NCBI GenBank assembly: GCA_964589175.1
Contig: CAZPRY010000018.1
Location: 1 to 64,000, forward strand
Direction: 5' to 3'
Length of the DNA: 64,000 nucleotides
DNA from: CAZPRY01 sp964589175
GTDB lineage: Bacteria; Fidelibacterota; UBA2242
Shown: in pieces, positions 1 to 7,618 of the stretch
How the letters are laid out: each line of letters starts with the position of its first letter
Position numbering within the stretch: position 1 is the stretch's first letter
Program-made: the position numbers and the translations under genes
The notes under the pieces: generated by a model
Database searches by the model: none
What the model was told of the DNA's origin: nothing
Seen by the model: only the letters and a program-made list of their open reading frames with translations

Positions 1-33
1 AAAAAGCTACCTTTTTTTCGCATTCATCGGACA

Positions 34-384
34 TTATTTTTGCAATTCGCTATAAGTATACAGGACAGACTCAAGAAGAGTCGACGAAGGAACGTCTCCG
101 TGTCCGCTATGATAATATATACAGATGTTCCCCGCATCGCGATCCATGGCAGTGATAGCAGATTCAATATTAGATTTGGTTGCATAGCTATTTTCTAATA
201 TTTCAACAGAGTTAAATCCCTGGTTAATCAGACGATCCTGCATATCCCGTGCATTATTGACAGAGCAATTGGCATTATTCTGCCATGAATTTTGGTATTC
301 GTCAATCCCTACGCAAACCGCTTCATAGGTGCCAGCGACTAGAAATTGTGAAAGCAAAAAGATGCCTAAAAGTAATTTCTTCAT
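34..384 (-). CDS. Caspase-like (peptidase C14) protein, truncated at the C-terminus
   Basis: A 116-residue exported protein starting at the ATG at 384, which has a good upstream GGAAGGGG ribosome site; the longer reading frame has no better start. Residues 1-18 form a signal peptide. The remainder matches the first half of the caspase fold: the first strand (VCVGIDEYQN), a conserved N-A-xD-M helix near 43-50, and the strand-loop YHSGHGD that carries the catalytic His (His95). A stop follows 21 residues later, before the region where the catalytic Cys (DACxSG) would lie. As it stands the protein should not be proteolytically active. It lies 34 bp downstream of the leucine-rich-repeat lipoprotein gene and is probably co-transcribed with it. 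It could be a decayed gene or a binding-only pseudoenzyme. Confidence 0.6.
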   Translation of the reverse strand: MKKLLLGIFLLSQFLVAGTYEAVCVGIDEYQNSWQNNANCSVNNARDMQDRLINQGFNSVEILENSYATKSNIESAITAMDRDAGNICIYYHSGHGDVPSSTLLESVLYTYSELQK

Positions 385-418
385 TCTTTTTCCCCTTCCT
401 TTGAATAATTTCATTTTC

Positions 419-1672
419 TCAAAAATAGATGATAAGTACTCCTCGCTCCAGCAGGAGAGGCATATATTCCTGTTCTGATATTTCACTTAAGGGATTGCGG
501 TTGAGAATCAGGAGATCATTTTTTGCAATTCCCTCATTTTGAATCAACGGTTGGATGTCCGTAATCTGATTATGACCGAGATCAATGAATTCAAGATCGT
601 ATAATCCGGATAAGGAAGAAATGTCCTGAATAGAGTTATCGGATAAGTACAGTCTTACCAATTGCGTCAACCCGCCAAGAACGGATATGTCCGTTATACC
701 ATTTACCCGTACATTCAGTAGTTTCAAATGGGTCAGGCTTGCCAAAGAACTGATGTCCGGCACAGAACAATTCGCAAGCCAGAGCACTTCCAAATTGGTG
801 AGTTTAGCAAGCGGGGATATATCATAGATATCAACCCTAGAAAAATACAATTCTCGTAAATTGATTAAATCGGAAAGGGGAGATACATCGGAGAGCGGAT
901 TATCGGTCAAGTCAAGATACTCAAGATTATGCAGATTTTTGAGACTGGAAATGTCGGATATTTGATTCTCCATCAGGTTCAATCTCTTAAGATTCGTCAA
1001 ATTTTTCAGGGGTGTAATATCTTGGATTAAATCATCATATAGGTCTAGTGTTTCCAGGTCGCTGAGACTTCGTGTTTCCTCGATAGAAGAGAATTCTTGG
1101 AATAGTAGACCCAGATATCGAAGATGCGTACATTTTTCCAGCCCTTTCAGCGTTTGGATTTTATCTCGCATGTTACTGGCCCAAACAAGTGAATCTACGG
1201 ATTGAAGGAGTTCCTCCGTTATCGTAATTGTCGGTGATCTGAGTGTATATCGTAACGCTACTTCCAGGGCCGGATCCTCGAATAAAACCTGCTGTCGGGG
1301 TTCGACCGTGATGGTTACCGTGTCTGGCTCGCTTGTTTCATCCCCATCATTCACGGTAAGGTAAAAATTATATACTCCCTCTTCCACAAAACCATATTCG
1401 GCAATCGGATCGAAATGGTAATAATGGTGAGGATTGTTTTCATCCGGCTCCCAGCGCCAGTTCATTTCGACCGTATTGTCACCGAAAGTGCTTCCTGACC
1501 CGTCCAAGATAGCATACATCCCGACTTGCAAGGTTTGATCTGGACCCGCATCTGCTTTAAGTTCTGGGGATTCATTGATTTCGCAGGAAAGCACTAAAAC
1601 AAGAAGTATCGATAATGTCACGCGGCAGATTCGTATTGTGGCTATCTGAAGTTTTTCCAATCTTATGTTCAT
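419..1672 (-). CDS. PKD-like and leucine-rich-repeat lipoprotein
   Basis: A 417-residue surface lipoprotein. The start at 1672 is chosen because GCAGGAGAAAAT sits directly upstream; an in-frame Met further upstream has no such site. A hydrophobic segment ends in VLSC, a lipobox with Cys30. Residues about 38-120 (ADAGPDQTL... VTITV) form a PKD/Ig-like domain. After a linker, residues about 165-410 hold roughly ten 22-residue leucine-rich repeats of the SDS22/internalin type (L.NL..L.L..N.I.DI..L). These repeats normally form a curved protein-binding surface, so adhesion or partner binding outside the cell is the likely role. No enzymatic motif is visible. It belongs to a run of minus-strand genes for secreted proteins (3107 down to 34). 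Confidence 0.8.
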   Translation of the reverse strand: MNIRLEKLQIATIRICRVTLSILLVLVLSCEINESPELKADAGPDQTLQVGMYAILDGSGSTFGDNTVEMNWRWEPDENNPHHYYHFDPIAEYGFVEEGVYNFYLTVNDGDETSEPDTVTITVEPRQQVLFEDPALEVALRYTLRSPTITITEELLQSVDSLVWASNMRDKIQTLKGLEKCTHLRYLGLLFQEFSSIEETRSLSDLETLDLYDDLIQDITPLKNLTNLKRLNLMENQISDISSLKNLHNLEYLDLTDNPLSDVSPLSDLINLRELYFSRVDIYDISPLAKLTNLEVLWLANCSVPDISSLASLTHLKLLNVRVNGITDISVLGGLTQLVRLYLSDNSIQDISSLSGLYDLEFIDLGHNQITDIQPLIQNEGIAKNDLLILNRNPLSEISEQEYMPLLLERGVLIIYF

Positions 1673-1734
1673 ATTTTCTCCTGCTATCAGCGGTCGTATT
1701 TCTCGGAAACGCAAGCCACTTCCCCTTTAGATTG

Positions 1735-1821
1735 CTACCTGATTTCTCGGCACTTGAGTTGTGGCGGTTCATCTATATCCATAATGGCATTAATAAATGT
1801 TTGGCAGAAACTCTTTTTCAT
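1735..1821 (-). CDS. Small peptide ORF (28 codons) with a strong ribosome site
   Basis: A 28-codon ORF beginning MKKSFCQTF and ending KCREIR, with two Cys residues. Its ATG at 1821 follows GAAGGAGGATTGAA, a near-ideal Shine-Dalgarno site, and the stop of the reading frame upstream (1823) lies inside that site, so translational coupling is possible. It sits between a lipoprotein gene and the LRR lipoprotein gene on the same strand. I do not recognise the peptide. The strength of the ribosome site is the only support; it could equally be the surviving start of a longer gene now cut short. Confidence 0.35.
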   Translation of the reverse strand: MKKSFCQTFINAIMDIDEPPQLKCREIR

Positions 1822-1822
1822 T

Positions 1823-1941
1823 TCAATCCTCCTTCAAGAAAAAGTACACTACATCACAATTGTCGAATGAATAAATGATTTCTTTTTGACTGATATTAAC
1901 AACCAATCCTTTGTTCAAACGGGGCAGCCGCGTACAAGCAT
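1823..1941 (-). pseudogene. Small ORF apparently frameshifted at a CCCC run
   Basis: The ATG at 1941 follows a perfect AAAGGAGGTGAT ribosome site that overlaps the stop codon of the upstream lipoprotein gene, but its frame stops after 8 codons (MLVRGCPV). One extra base in the C run at 1921-1924 would join it to a downstream open frame (RLNKGLVVNISQ... ending FFLKED) and give a 39-residue product ending at 1823. That end is immediately followed by the ribosome site and start of the next small ORF. The downstream frame alone could also start at an ATG at 1960 inside the preceding gene, but that ATG has no ribosome site. Function unknown. Confidence 0.3.
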
Positions 1942-1946
1942 ATACA

Positions 1947-3107
1947 TCACCTCCTTTCATAATCCGATTGTTGTTGGGTTGTAGCAATACGTAAATACTT
2001 ATTCGGTGAATGAGAATATTTTCCCACAACACAATTTTTACCTAATAATGAATTATCATCTGCTTTATAGTTCCAAACCAGTACGTTGGAACGGGTTGGC
2101 CCCAGCCAATAACGACCGTCCGAAAGTTCTCTCTCTTCTTTTTCCATGGCTCTTATTTGTCCATTATATCTGAACTGAAATATATATTCTCCGGTAGGAA
2201 AATGAGGATAGCCTTTCAAGATTACAGTTCTCTGAATCGAACGGCCGCTTTTTAACATTATGAACCAGTCAGGAGACCAGTAATCATACGAAGGTAATTG
2301 TATATGATTTCGCCATCTAGGCTCATATATTTTTTTAGTTTCGATATTTTGAAAAGTTAAACCATTAGTAAACCAATGGAATAAATCGCTGCCTGTTTTG
2401 TCAGGATCTATAATATATAAATCCTCCTCATCATTGTTATAAATCGTAAATTTATATGAAATAGTACTGGTGTCGGCATTTTCAATCATACGTATCGTGT
2501 TTGTATCGGTTGTATCGAATGTGATACGGATTCCTCCGTGATAGAGTGCTGCGTCGATTAATACTTCTTTTACATCGGAATTATTTTGCGGATAATCGTG
2601 ATACAGCCAACCCCAATCGATAAACAACACATCTTGTGGATACATACTATTAAGGCCAACATCACCTACCATGGGTGCTATCCACATATTCCATGATAAT
2701 TGGACCTGTGAAAAATAGCCGAGATAGCAACTTTTACCATTTGCCACAACCATAAAAGGTCTATCCGCCCATTCAGCGGGAAATACATTGAATCTTTCGC
2801 CATTTATCCATCCAGGAATGAAATATGTCTTATCCCTTTTTAGGTAAATACAATGGCTGGACCAATCATAGAAATTGATATCCTTCTCCGAAATCCATGG
2901 TTTTGATTGAAGTTTAATACCCTCCAGGTTCCCGTTTATCTCATTTTCTATAACATCCTTCATTTTAAGCGTTGTATCCGCAAGGAAATAGATACCGAAA
3001 TGATGATCATCGTCATTATTCGAGAAGGGATTTCTTGAGCAATTGCCTAAAAATATAGATACCAATACCATGTGAATTAATAAATATGTTTTACAATCTT
3101 TTTTCAT
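1947..3107 (-). CDS. Uncharacterised secreted lipoprotein
   Basis: A 386-residue protein with a lipoprotein signal (hydrophobic segment ending LGNC, Cys23). The mature part is rich in aromatic and acidic residues. It includes a region near 225-330 with the look of a beta-sandwich (YKFTIYNNDEEDLYI, then PTGEYIFQFRYNG), reminiscent of BsuPI/intracellular-protease-inhibitor-like folds, but I would not assign it to that family. No catalytic motif is seen. A promoter-like sequence lies about 170 bp upstream (3277-3305). The gene is AT-rich compared with the trp region. Its stop codon forms part of the ribosome site of the small ORF downstream. Function unknown. Confidence 0.65.
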   Translation of the reverse strand: MKKDCKTYLLIHMVLVSIFLGNCSRNPFSNNDDDHHFGIYFLADTTLKMKDVIENEINGNLEGIKLQSKPWISEKDINFYDWSSHCIYLKRDKTYFIPGWINGERFNVFPAEWADRPFMVVANGKSCYLGYFSQVQLSWNMWIAPMVGDVGLNSMYPQDVLFIDWGWLYHDYPQNNSDVKEVLIDAALYHGGIRITFDTTDTNTIRMIENADTSTISYKFTIYNNDEEDLYIIDPDKTGSDLFHWFTNGLTFQNIETKKIYEPRWRNHIQLPSYDYWSPDWFIMLKSGRSIQRTVILKGYPHFPTGEYIFQFRYNGQIRAMEKEERELSDGRYWLGPTRSNVLVWNYKADDNSLLGKNCVVGKYSHSPNKYLRIATTQQQSDYERR

Positions 3108-3276
3108 GCCATAATTAATCTAAATAGCAGTGTTTATTATTAATCGTAATTTGTTTTTCGAAAAGTAAAGCGATCACTTTTCTATGGGGATTAGGCCATG
3201 TCTGATGATTGTTAATATGATGAGATTGATGGTTTTCCGGTTTCATCGGCAACCTTTTCATATAATACTTGCCAAT

Positions 3277-3305
3277 AAAATATACAACAATTGTGCCACT
3301 GTAAA
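3277..3305 (-). promoter_or_regulatory. Promoter-like sequence upstream of the 1947-3107 lipoprotein gene
   Basis: Reading on the minus strand, TTTACA (3305-3300), a 17-base gap and TATTTT (3282-3277) give a sigma70-type pair at ideal spacing. Inside the spacer lies TGGCACA-N4-TTGT, close to a sigma54 -24/-12 element (TGGCACG-N4-TTGC) but with GT in place of the critical -12 GC, so the sigma70 reading is preferred. It lies between the terminator at 3349-3376 and the gene start at 3107. Confidence 0.4.
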
Positions 3306-3348
3306 GCCAATTTATAATAAACAGTGGTTTGTGAAAATGAGGGGTGCC

Positions 3349-3376
3349 AAAAGTGTTACCCCAGGGTAACACTTTT
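3349..3376 (-). terminator. Intrinsic terminator after the ABC substrate-binding protein gene
   Basis: Perfect inverted repeat with 13-base arms (AAAAGTGTTACCC / GGGTAACACTTTT) and a two-base centre, ending in a T tract on either strand. It stands about 175 bp past the stop of the gene at 3551 and before the promoter-like site of the next gene. The 430 bp from 3108 to 3550 hold no convincing gene. Confidence 0.65.
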
Positions 3377-3550
3377 TGTGGATTTTGAGCCGTATGCACG
3401 CCTTTCTTTGCCCATGCAAAAGGAAATTCGGTTGCCCCGCGACTAGCAGGAAATGCAGCCCAGACATTCCTGCTGTTGGTTTTCACTAATCCATGCTGGG
3501 TGAAATATGCAAACATGAATGTCTGTATTACGATGGCCGCAGCTATTCCC

Positions 3551-4507
3551 TCAATCGCTGAAAATAAGATCGGCCTTCTGGATAAATTCCGGCGTAAAGA
3601 CAATTCCCTGCTTTGGGGCAGCACCTGGATTCAGATATACCTTTTTGGCTGTGAGCGGGATAATCGGCAGATTTTCGACCTTTTCGCCCTGAATAATGCG
3701 GGCGGCGAGTTTGCCACTGGCGAAGCCCCAATCGAAAGCGTCGATACCCAAACCGGCGCAGGCGCCGTCTTCCACTAATGAAGGATCGGAGACAAAAAGG
3801 GGAACCTGATTTTCATTGGCGATTTTGACGACCGCGCCGAGCGCTGATCCCAGGGTATTGTCGGCCGCGACGACCAGCGCATTCGCTCCTTTCGTGACCA
3901 GGGTTTGAGCCGCTTGTAGTGCTTCGGTGGAATTGCTGACCGTGACTTCGATGAGCGGTGTTTCGTATTTTGCAGCAGATTTACGGAGCTCCCTGACGGC
4001 GAATTGGGAATTGACCTCGGAAGGATTCCAGGGTACGCCGAGGACGATCTCATGCGGGATCACTTCCCGAATAAGGGCAACCAGGTCATCCATCACCATC
4101 GGATCGTATACCCCGGTGACGTTGGACGGGATCTCGTCAACGCCCAGTTGCGCAGGGTGAAAAGCTACGGTGAAGACCACCGGTATATCTTTGATAGACT
4201 GGATCGCGGCAACGATGCAGGGCGAACCGTTGGTGACGACCATATCCACTTTTTGCTGCCTGAATTTTTGCAGGATCAGCGGGATATTGGCGATCTCACC
4301 CAGAGCATTCTGGTAGTCGATCCGGATGTTCCGGCCGTCGGTGAACCCGGCTTCCTTCAAGGCTTGCAGGACGCCTTCGTGGGCGTTATCCAGCAGAGCA
4401 TCCCGGGTAATCTGGATCATGCCGATCGTGTACGGTTTTTCTCCAGAAGATTTGCAGCCGGTGAAAAGGAGCAAAGCGGTCAGGAAAATGCATTGGACTG
4501 TCCGCAT
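3551..4507 (-). CDS. ABC transporter substrate-binding lipoprotein (TrpX-like family)
   Basis: A 318-residue protein of the ABC_sub_bind family, periplasmic-binding-protein fold type I, which includes TrpX/YtmK-like amino-acid binders. The signal segment ends LLFTGC (lipobox Cys18). The mature part carries the family's recognisable stretches: IGMIQITRDALLDNAHEG, GFTDGRNIRIDYQNA, VDMVVTNGSP, and a late GIDAFDWGFASGKLAARII. It starts at 4507 after GGAGAAAAC. The usual partner permease and ATPase genes are absent on both sides: downstream is a terminator, upstream (71 bp) is cysteine synthase. Ligand unknown; an amino acid or amino-acid precursor is an inference from the family and from the neighbour. 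Confidence 0.85.
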   Translation of the reverse strand: MRTVQCIFLTALLLFTGCKSSGEKPYTIGMIQITRDALLDNAHEGVLQALKEAGFTDGRNIRIDYQNALGEIANIPLILQKFRQQKVDMVVTNGSPCIVAAIQSIKDIPVVFTVAFHPAQLGVDEIPSNVTGVYDPMVMDDLVALIREVIPHEIVLGVPWNPSEVNSQFAVRELRKSAAKYETPLIEVTVSNSTEALQAAQTLVTKGANALVVAADNTLGSALGAVVKIANENQVPLFVSDPSLVEDGACAGLGIDAFDWGFASGKLAARIIQGEKVENLPIIPLTAKKVYLNPGAAPKQGIVFTPEFIQKADLIFSD

Positions 4508-4578
4508 GTTTTCTCCTCTTTTAATGCGGTTTTTGAAATTCGGACATAGTTACGCGTACCGAAAATAAACTTTAGATA

Positions 4579-5478
4579 TTAGCCGAACAAATCGGTGCTG
4601 AGATACTTCTCGCCGCGGTCGGGGAAGATCGCGACGATGTTGCCCCGGTTGATACGGCGGGCGATATCAATGGCGGCAATCAGCGCGGCTCCGCTGCTCA
4701 TGCCGGCGAAGATGCCCTCTTCGCGCACGATTCGGCGGGTCATCGCGAAAGCCTCGTCGGTTTCGATCATGACGGTTTCATCGATCATGGACGGATCGTA
4801 AATTTCGGGTACAATCGCCTCTTCCATATTTTTCAAGCCCTGGATGTAATGGCCTTTGACCGGGTGGGCGCAGACGATCTTGATTTTGGGATTGTTCTCT
4901 TTGAGCGTTTTTCCGACGCCCATGATGGTGCCGGAGGTCCCGATTGCAGATACGAAATAGTCGATTTCACCGTTGGTCTGTTCCCAGATTTCCTGTCCGG
5001 TGGTTTTGTAATGCGCGATTTTGTTGTATTCGTTGGAGAACTGATCCGGCATGAAATATTTGCCGGGGTACAGGCGGACGAGTTCTTTGGCCTTGCAGAT
5101 GGCGCCGTCGGTGCCCTTGTCGGCTTCGGTCAGAGTTACTTTGGCTCCGAGGGCCCGGATCATCTTCTGGCGTTCCACGGAAACGGCGGCGCTCATCACG
5201 ATCTCCACGTCATAGCCTTTGACGGCGCCGATCATGGCCAAGGAGATGCCGGTGTTCCCGGAAGTCGGTTCAATGATGGTTTTGTCTTTGGTGAGCTCCC
5301 CGTTGTTTTCAGCCTGTTCGACCATCTTCATAGCGATACGGTCCTTGATGCTGCCCATCGGATTGAAGCCTTCCAGTTTGGCGAAAATGGAGACATGCGG
5401 ATTGGGGTTCAGCCGGTTAATCCGCACAAGCGGTGTCCGGCCAATCGTCTGAAGTATGTTTTTATAAGCGAGTATCAT
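4579..5478 (-). CDS. cysK: Cysteine synthase (O-acetylserine sulfhydrylase family)
   Basis: A 299-residue PLP enzyme that makes cysteine from an activated serine and sulfide. The start at 5478 follows AAAAGGAAACCG and aligns with the family; the longer frame is not needed. Visible motifs: TIGRTPLVRIN at the N-terminus, GSIKDR with the PLP Lys, the phosphate/substrate loop TSGNTGIS, the GTSGTIMGVG PLP-phosphate loop, and SSGAA near the C-terminus. The protein ends shortly after FPDRGEKYLSTDLF, as in compact CysK/CysM forms. Whether the acceptor is O-acetylserine or O-phosphoserine cannot be told. No SAM riboswitch or T-box was recognised upstream. It may be co-transcribed with the substrate-binding protein 71 bp downstream. 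Confidence 0.93.
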   Translation of the reverse strand: MILAYKNILQTIGRTPLVRINRLNPNPHVSIFAKLEGFNPMGSIKDRIAMKMVEQAENNGELTKDKTIIEPTSGNTGISLAMIGAVKGYDVEIVMSAAVSVERQKMIRALGAKVTLTEADKGTDGAICKAKELVRLYPGKYFMPDQFSNEYNKIAHYKTTGQEIWEQTNGEIDYFVSAIGTSGTIMGVGKTLKENNPKIKIVCAHPVKGHYIQGLKNMEEAIVPEIYDPSMIDETVMIETDEAFAMTRRIVREEGIFAGMSSGAALIAAIDIARRINRGNIVAIFPDRGEKYLSTDLFG

Positions 5479-5772
5479 CGGTTTCCTTTTATTTTGAATG
5501 AGCAATTGATCAATCGGATAAGTCAGTATCGGAAACGTTACGGATACTATCAGAAATCTAACGATCTCAAACCTATTCGGCAAAACGACACCATGGAAAT
5601 TTGGTAACTATTTCATTGAAATCACCATTCCACGACGCTATCTTTATCGCAATGTGCCGACGCAATCCTCAATATTGACAGCATCGGGAGAAGCTGCGTC
5701 CGGACTGAGCGGAGCATCCGATATAAATGAGCAAACATCGAAATTATGACCGGCAACCATACGGAGTAAGCG

Positions 5773-6663
5773 ATAGAACCTAAAACCCTGCGTTCGGATA
5801 TTTTATTGTTTATGGCAGCCGCCATCTGGGGTTTCGCTTTCGTGGCGCAACGTCTGGGCATGCAGCATGTCGGGCCGTTTGTCTTCAATGCCGTGCGTTT
5901 TGCCCTGGGCGGCCTGACGCTGGTACCATTCATCCTGCTGCGGAAGCCGAACGGCACGGCTCGTTCCTTTCACCTGCCGGGTGCGGCTCTGGCCGGGTTG
6001 GTTCTTTTTCTGGCGATTTCCCTGCAGCAGATCGGGATTGTCTATACGACGGCCGGCAAAGCCGGATTCATCACGGGACTGTATGTCATCATCGTCCCTT
6101 TGATCGGGCTGGTTCTGCGACAGCGCATCGGCTGGAATCATTGGCTGGCGGTGGGACTGGCGGTCATCGGGATGTACCTGCTCAGTGTGAAGCGTGGTTT
6201 TCAGATTGAAAAGGGCGACCTTTTCGTCTTCTGCGGCGCGATTGTGTGGGCCGTGCATGTCCAGATCCTGGGCTGGCTGGCCCCGCGTAACGACTCCTAT
6301 AAACTTGCGGCAATTCAGTACGCCGTCTGCGCCGCGCTCAGTTTTATCGCTGCCGCTATTTTTGAGGATTTTTCAATGCCGGGGATCTTAAGCGCCGGGC
6401 TGCCGATTCTATACGGCGGCGTGATGTCGGTGGGGATCGGCTTCACCATGCAGGTCGTAGCCCAGCGCAATGCCCCGCCGACGCATGTGGCTGTTCTGCT
6501 GAGCCTCGAAACGGTCATCGCGGTTTTCGGCGGCTGGCTGCTGCTTAATGAAATTCTTACGTTACGTGAGTTCCTGGGCTGCGCGCTGGTGCTGGCGGCG
6601 ATGCTGGCCGCGCAACTGGGAAGGGAAGTGATTTATTCAAACGTTGCAAAGAATGATCATTAA
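5773..6663 (+). CDS. DMT-superfamily (EamA) transporter, with a non-canonical start
   Basis: Ten-helix drug/metabolite transporter built of two EamA repeats. The annotatable TTG (5806) or ATG (5812) starts would cut into the first helix. The family-typical N-terminus (EPKTLRSDILLFMAAAIWGF) is present upstream in frame, bounded by a TAA at 5767. The only start-like position is ATA at 5773, placed 6 bases after a GGAG ribosome site. Either ATA is used or an ATG was mutated. Motifs include AIWGFAFVAQRLGM, a KAGFITGLYVIIVPL segment in the third to fourth helices, and LSLETVIAVFGGWLLLNE in the second repeat. Substrate unknown; this family often exports amino acids or metabolites. It stands alone on the plus strand between minus-strand genes, and its 3' end overlaps the convergent gene by a few bases. 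Confidence 0.85.
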   Translation: MEPKTLRSDILLFMAAAIWGFAFVAQRLGMQHVGPFVFNAVRFALGGLTLVPFILLRKPNGTARSFHLPGAALAGLVLFLAISLQQIGIVYTTAGKAGFITGLYVIIVPLIGLVLRQRIGWNHWLAVGLAVIGMYLLSVKRGFQIEKGDLFVFCGAIVWAVHVQILGWLAPRNDSYKLAAIQYAVCAALSFIAAAIFEDFSMPGILSAGLPILYGGVMSVGIGFTMQVVAQRNAPPTHVAVLLSLETVIAVFGGWLLLNEILTLREFLGCALVLAAMLAAQLGREVIYSNVAKNDH

Positions 6664-7090
6664 CATTGTAGAACATTATCAAGAGTATTCGAGAAGAGAG
6701 TGAAATACGGATCAGGAAAAAACAAATCGATAACTTTTCTGTAAGTCTCTTTTAGTATTTTCAAGTTTTTAGGCTGTTCGTGAAAGTCCTTGCAATGTTC
6801 ATTGAGTGATATGTTAAAACTATTTAGCATCTCGTTAAATTTTTTATCATCAATTCTGATATTGGTCTTAAACCATTGTAGTTGTTGAAGAATTTTTTCT
6901 TTGTTGACACGATAATCCTCTAAATAGTTTTTAACCTTTATTAACGCAGATCCGAGCGGATTCGAATTATCGAACCATGTTTTAGCATTATCATCTTTAC
7001 AATGGTCTGTGTTCACAACCCACCACAATCTTCGGTAAAGAATGTAATCATATACATAATTATGTCTTTCTCATCTTCAATATTTTCCAT
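6660..7090 (-). pseudogene. Uncharacterised helical protein, apparently frameshifted near its start
   Basis: An AAAGGAG ribosome site precedes ATG 7090, whose frame (MENIEDEKD...) stops after 25 codons. The preceding frame opens within the first 21 bases and runs about 140 codons to 6660 through WWVVNTDHC and a helical, Lys/Asp-rich region, without a proper start codon of its own (only TTG at 7028). A single-base indel near 7070 would join the two. The product is AT-rich and not recognised. It follows the DUF4160 gene by 33 bp in the same direction, so the two likely formed a pair. Confidence 0.45.
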
Positions 7091-7123
7091 TAACACTCCT
7101 TTTCTTAAAAGTTAGCAGTATTA

Positions 7124-7486
7124 TTATTCCATATATTCTCCAACCGGACAATCGGATGGTCGGCGTACATTCCACTGATTGATTAAATTATTTTTGTGTT
7201 TTGTGTGCCAGTCCCGGATTACTCTAAAATATTGTGACAGACTCTGGCCGCGAAGTGGTGTACAATCTTTTATTGTAAAATCGTTGGATTTTCCTTGATA
7301 GCTGACTCTGAAATGGGGAGGCGGGTGCTCATTGGAGAATATTTTAACATCCAAGCCGTTCAATTTGTCCACAAGTCTTTCTTGTACATGTAAAACGCTG
7401 GATTTGTCTTTTTCGGTGTTTTTTTGTAGAGCATTTAAAAGATCTTCTTTTGCATGCCCCTTAAATTCAATACTCCATATTGTCAA
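7124..7486 (-). CDS. DUF4160 domain protein
   Basis: A 120-residue protein with a C-terminal DUF4160 domain. It shows the family core NEHPPPHFRVSYQGKSNDF, followed by the LRGQSLS and WHTKHKNNLINQWN stretches (about residues 50-105). The N-terminal 45 residues are helical and charged. The predicted start is TTG at 7486, a few bases after AAAGGAGGGAAT; no ATG fits. DUF4160 proteins are often encoded in small two-gene units with DUF2442-type partners, sometimes considered toxin-antitoxin-like. Here the partner position is taken by an unrelated, frameshifted ORF. AT-rich, beside an insertion-sequence remnant, so probably acquired. Confidence 0.7.
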   Translation of the reverse strand: MTIWSIEFKGHAKEDLLNALQKNTEKDKSSVLHVQERLVDKLNGLDVKIFSNEHPPPHFRVSYQGKSNDFTIKDCTPLRGQSLSQYFRVIRDWHTKHKNNLINQWNVRRPSDCPVGEYME

Positions 7487-7618
7487 ATTCCCTCCTTTCC
7501 ATACTTAATTTACATCATCAAAAAACGTTAATAAACTGGTCAATAATTGTGCCATAAAGTTAAGTATCATTATTGTGTCAGAAATATAAATAAAATTATT
7601 TATTCTACCTTCGAAATA

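Noticed and set aside
3115..3624. 169-codon minus-strand ORF after the ABC binding-protein gene
   Set aside because: It runs through a perfect intrinsic terminator and a promoter-like site, has no ribosome site, overlaps the end of the binding-protein gene in another frame, and its product looks like no protein family.
4849..5607. 252-codon plus-strand ORF opposite cysteine synthase
   Set aside because: Antisense shadow of cysK; Gly/Asp/Phe-rich product with no family match.
5479..5772. Possible SAM riboswitch or T-box upstream of cysteine synthase
   Set aside because: No T-box sequence, no terminator stem and no SAM-aptamer core could be recognised in the ~290 bp between cysK and the divergent transporter gene.
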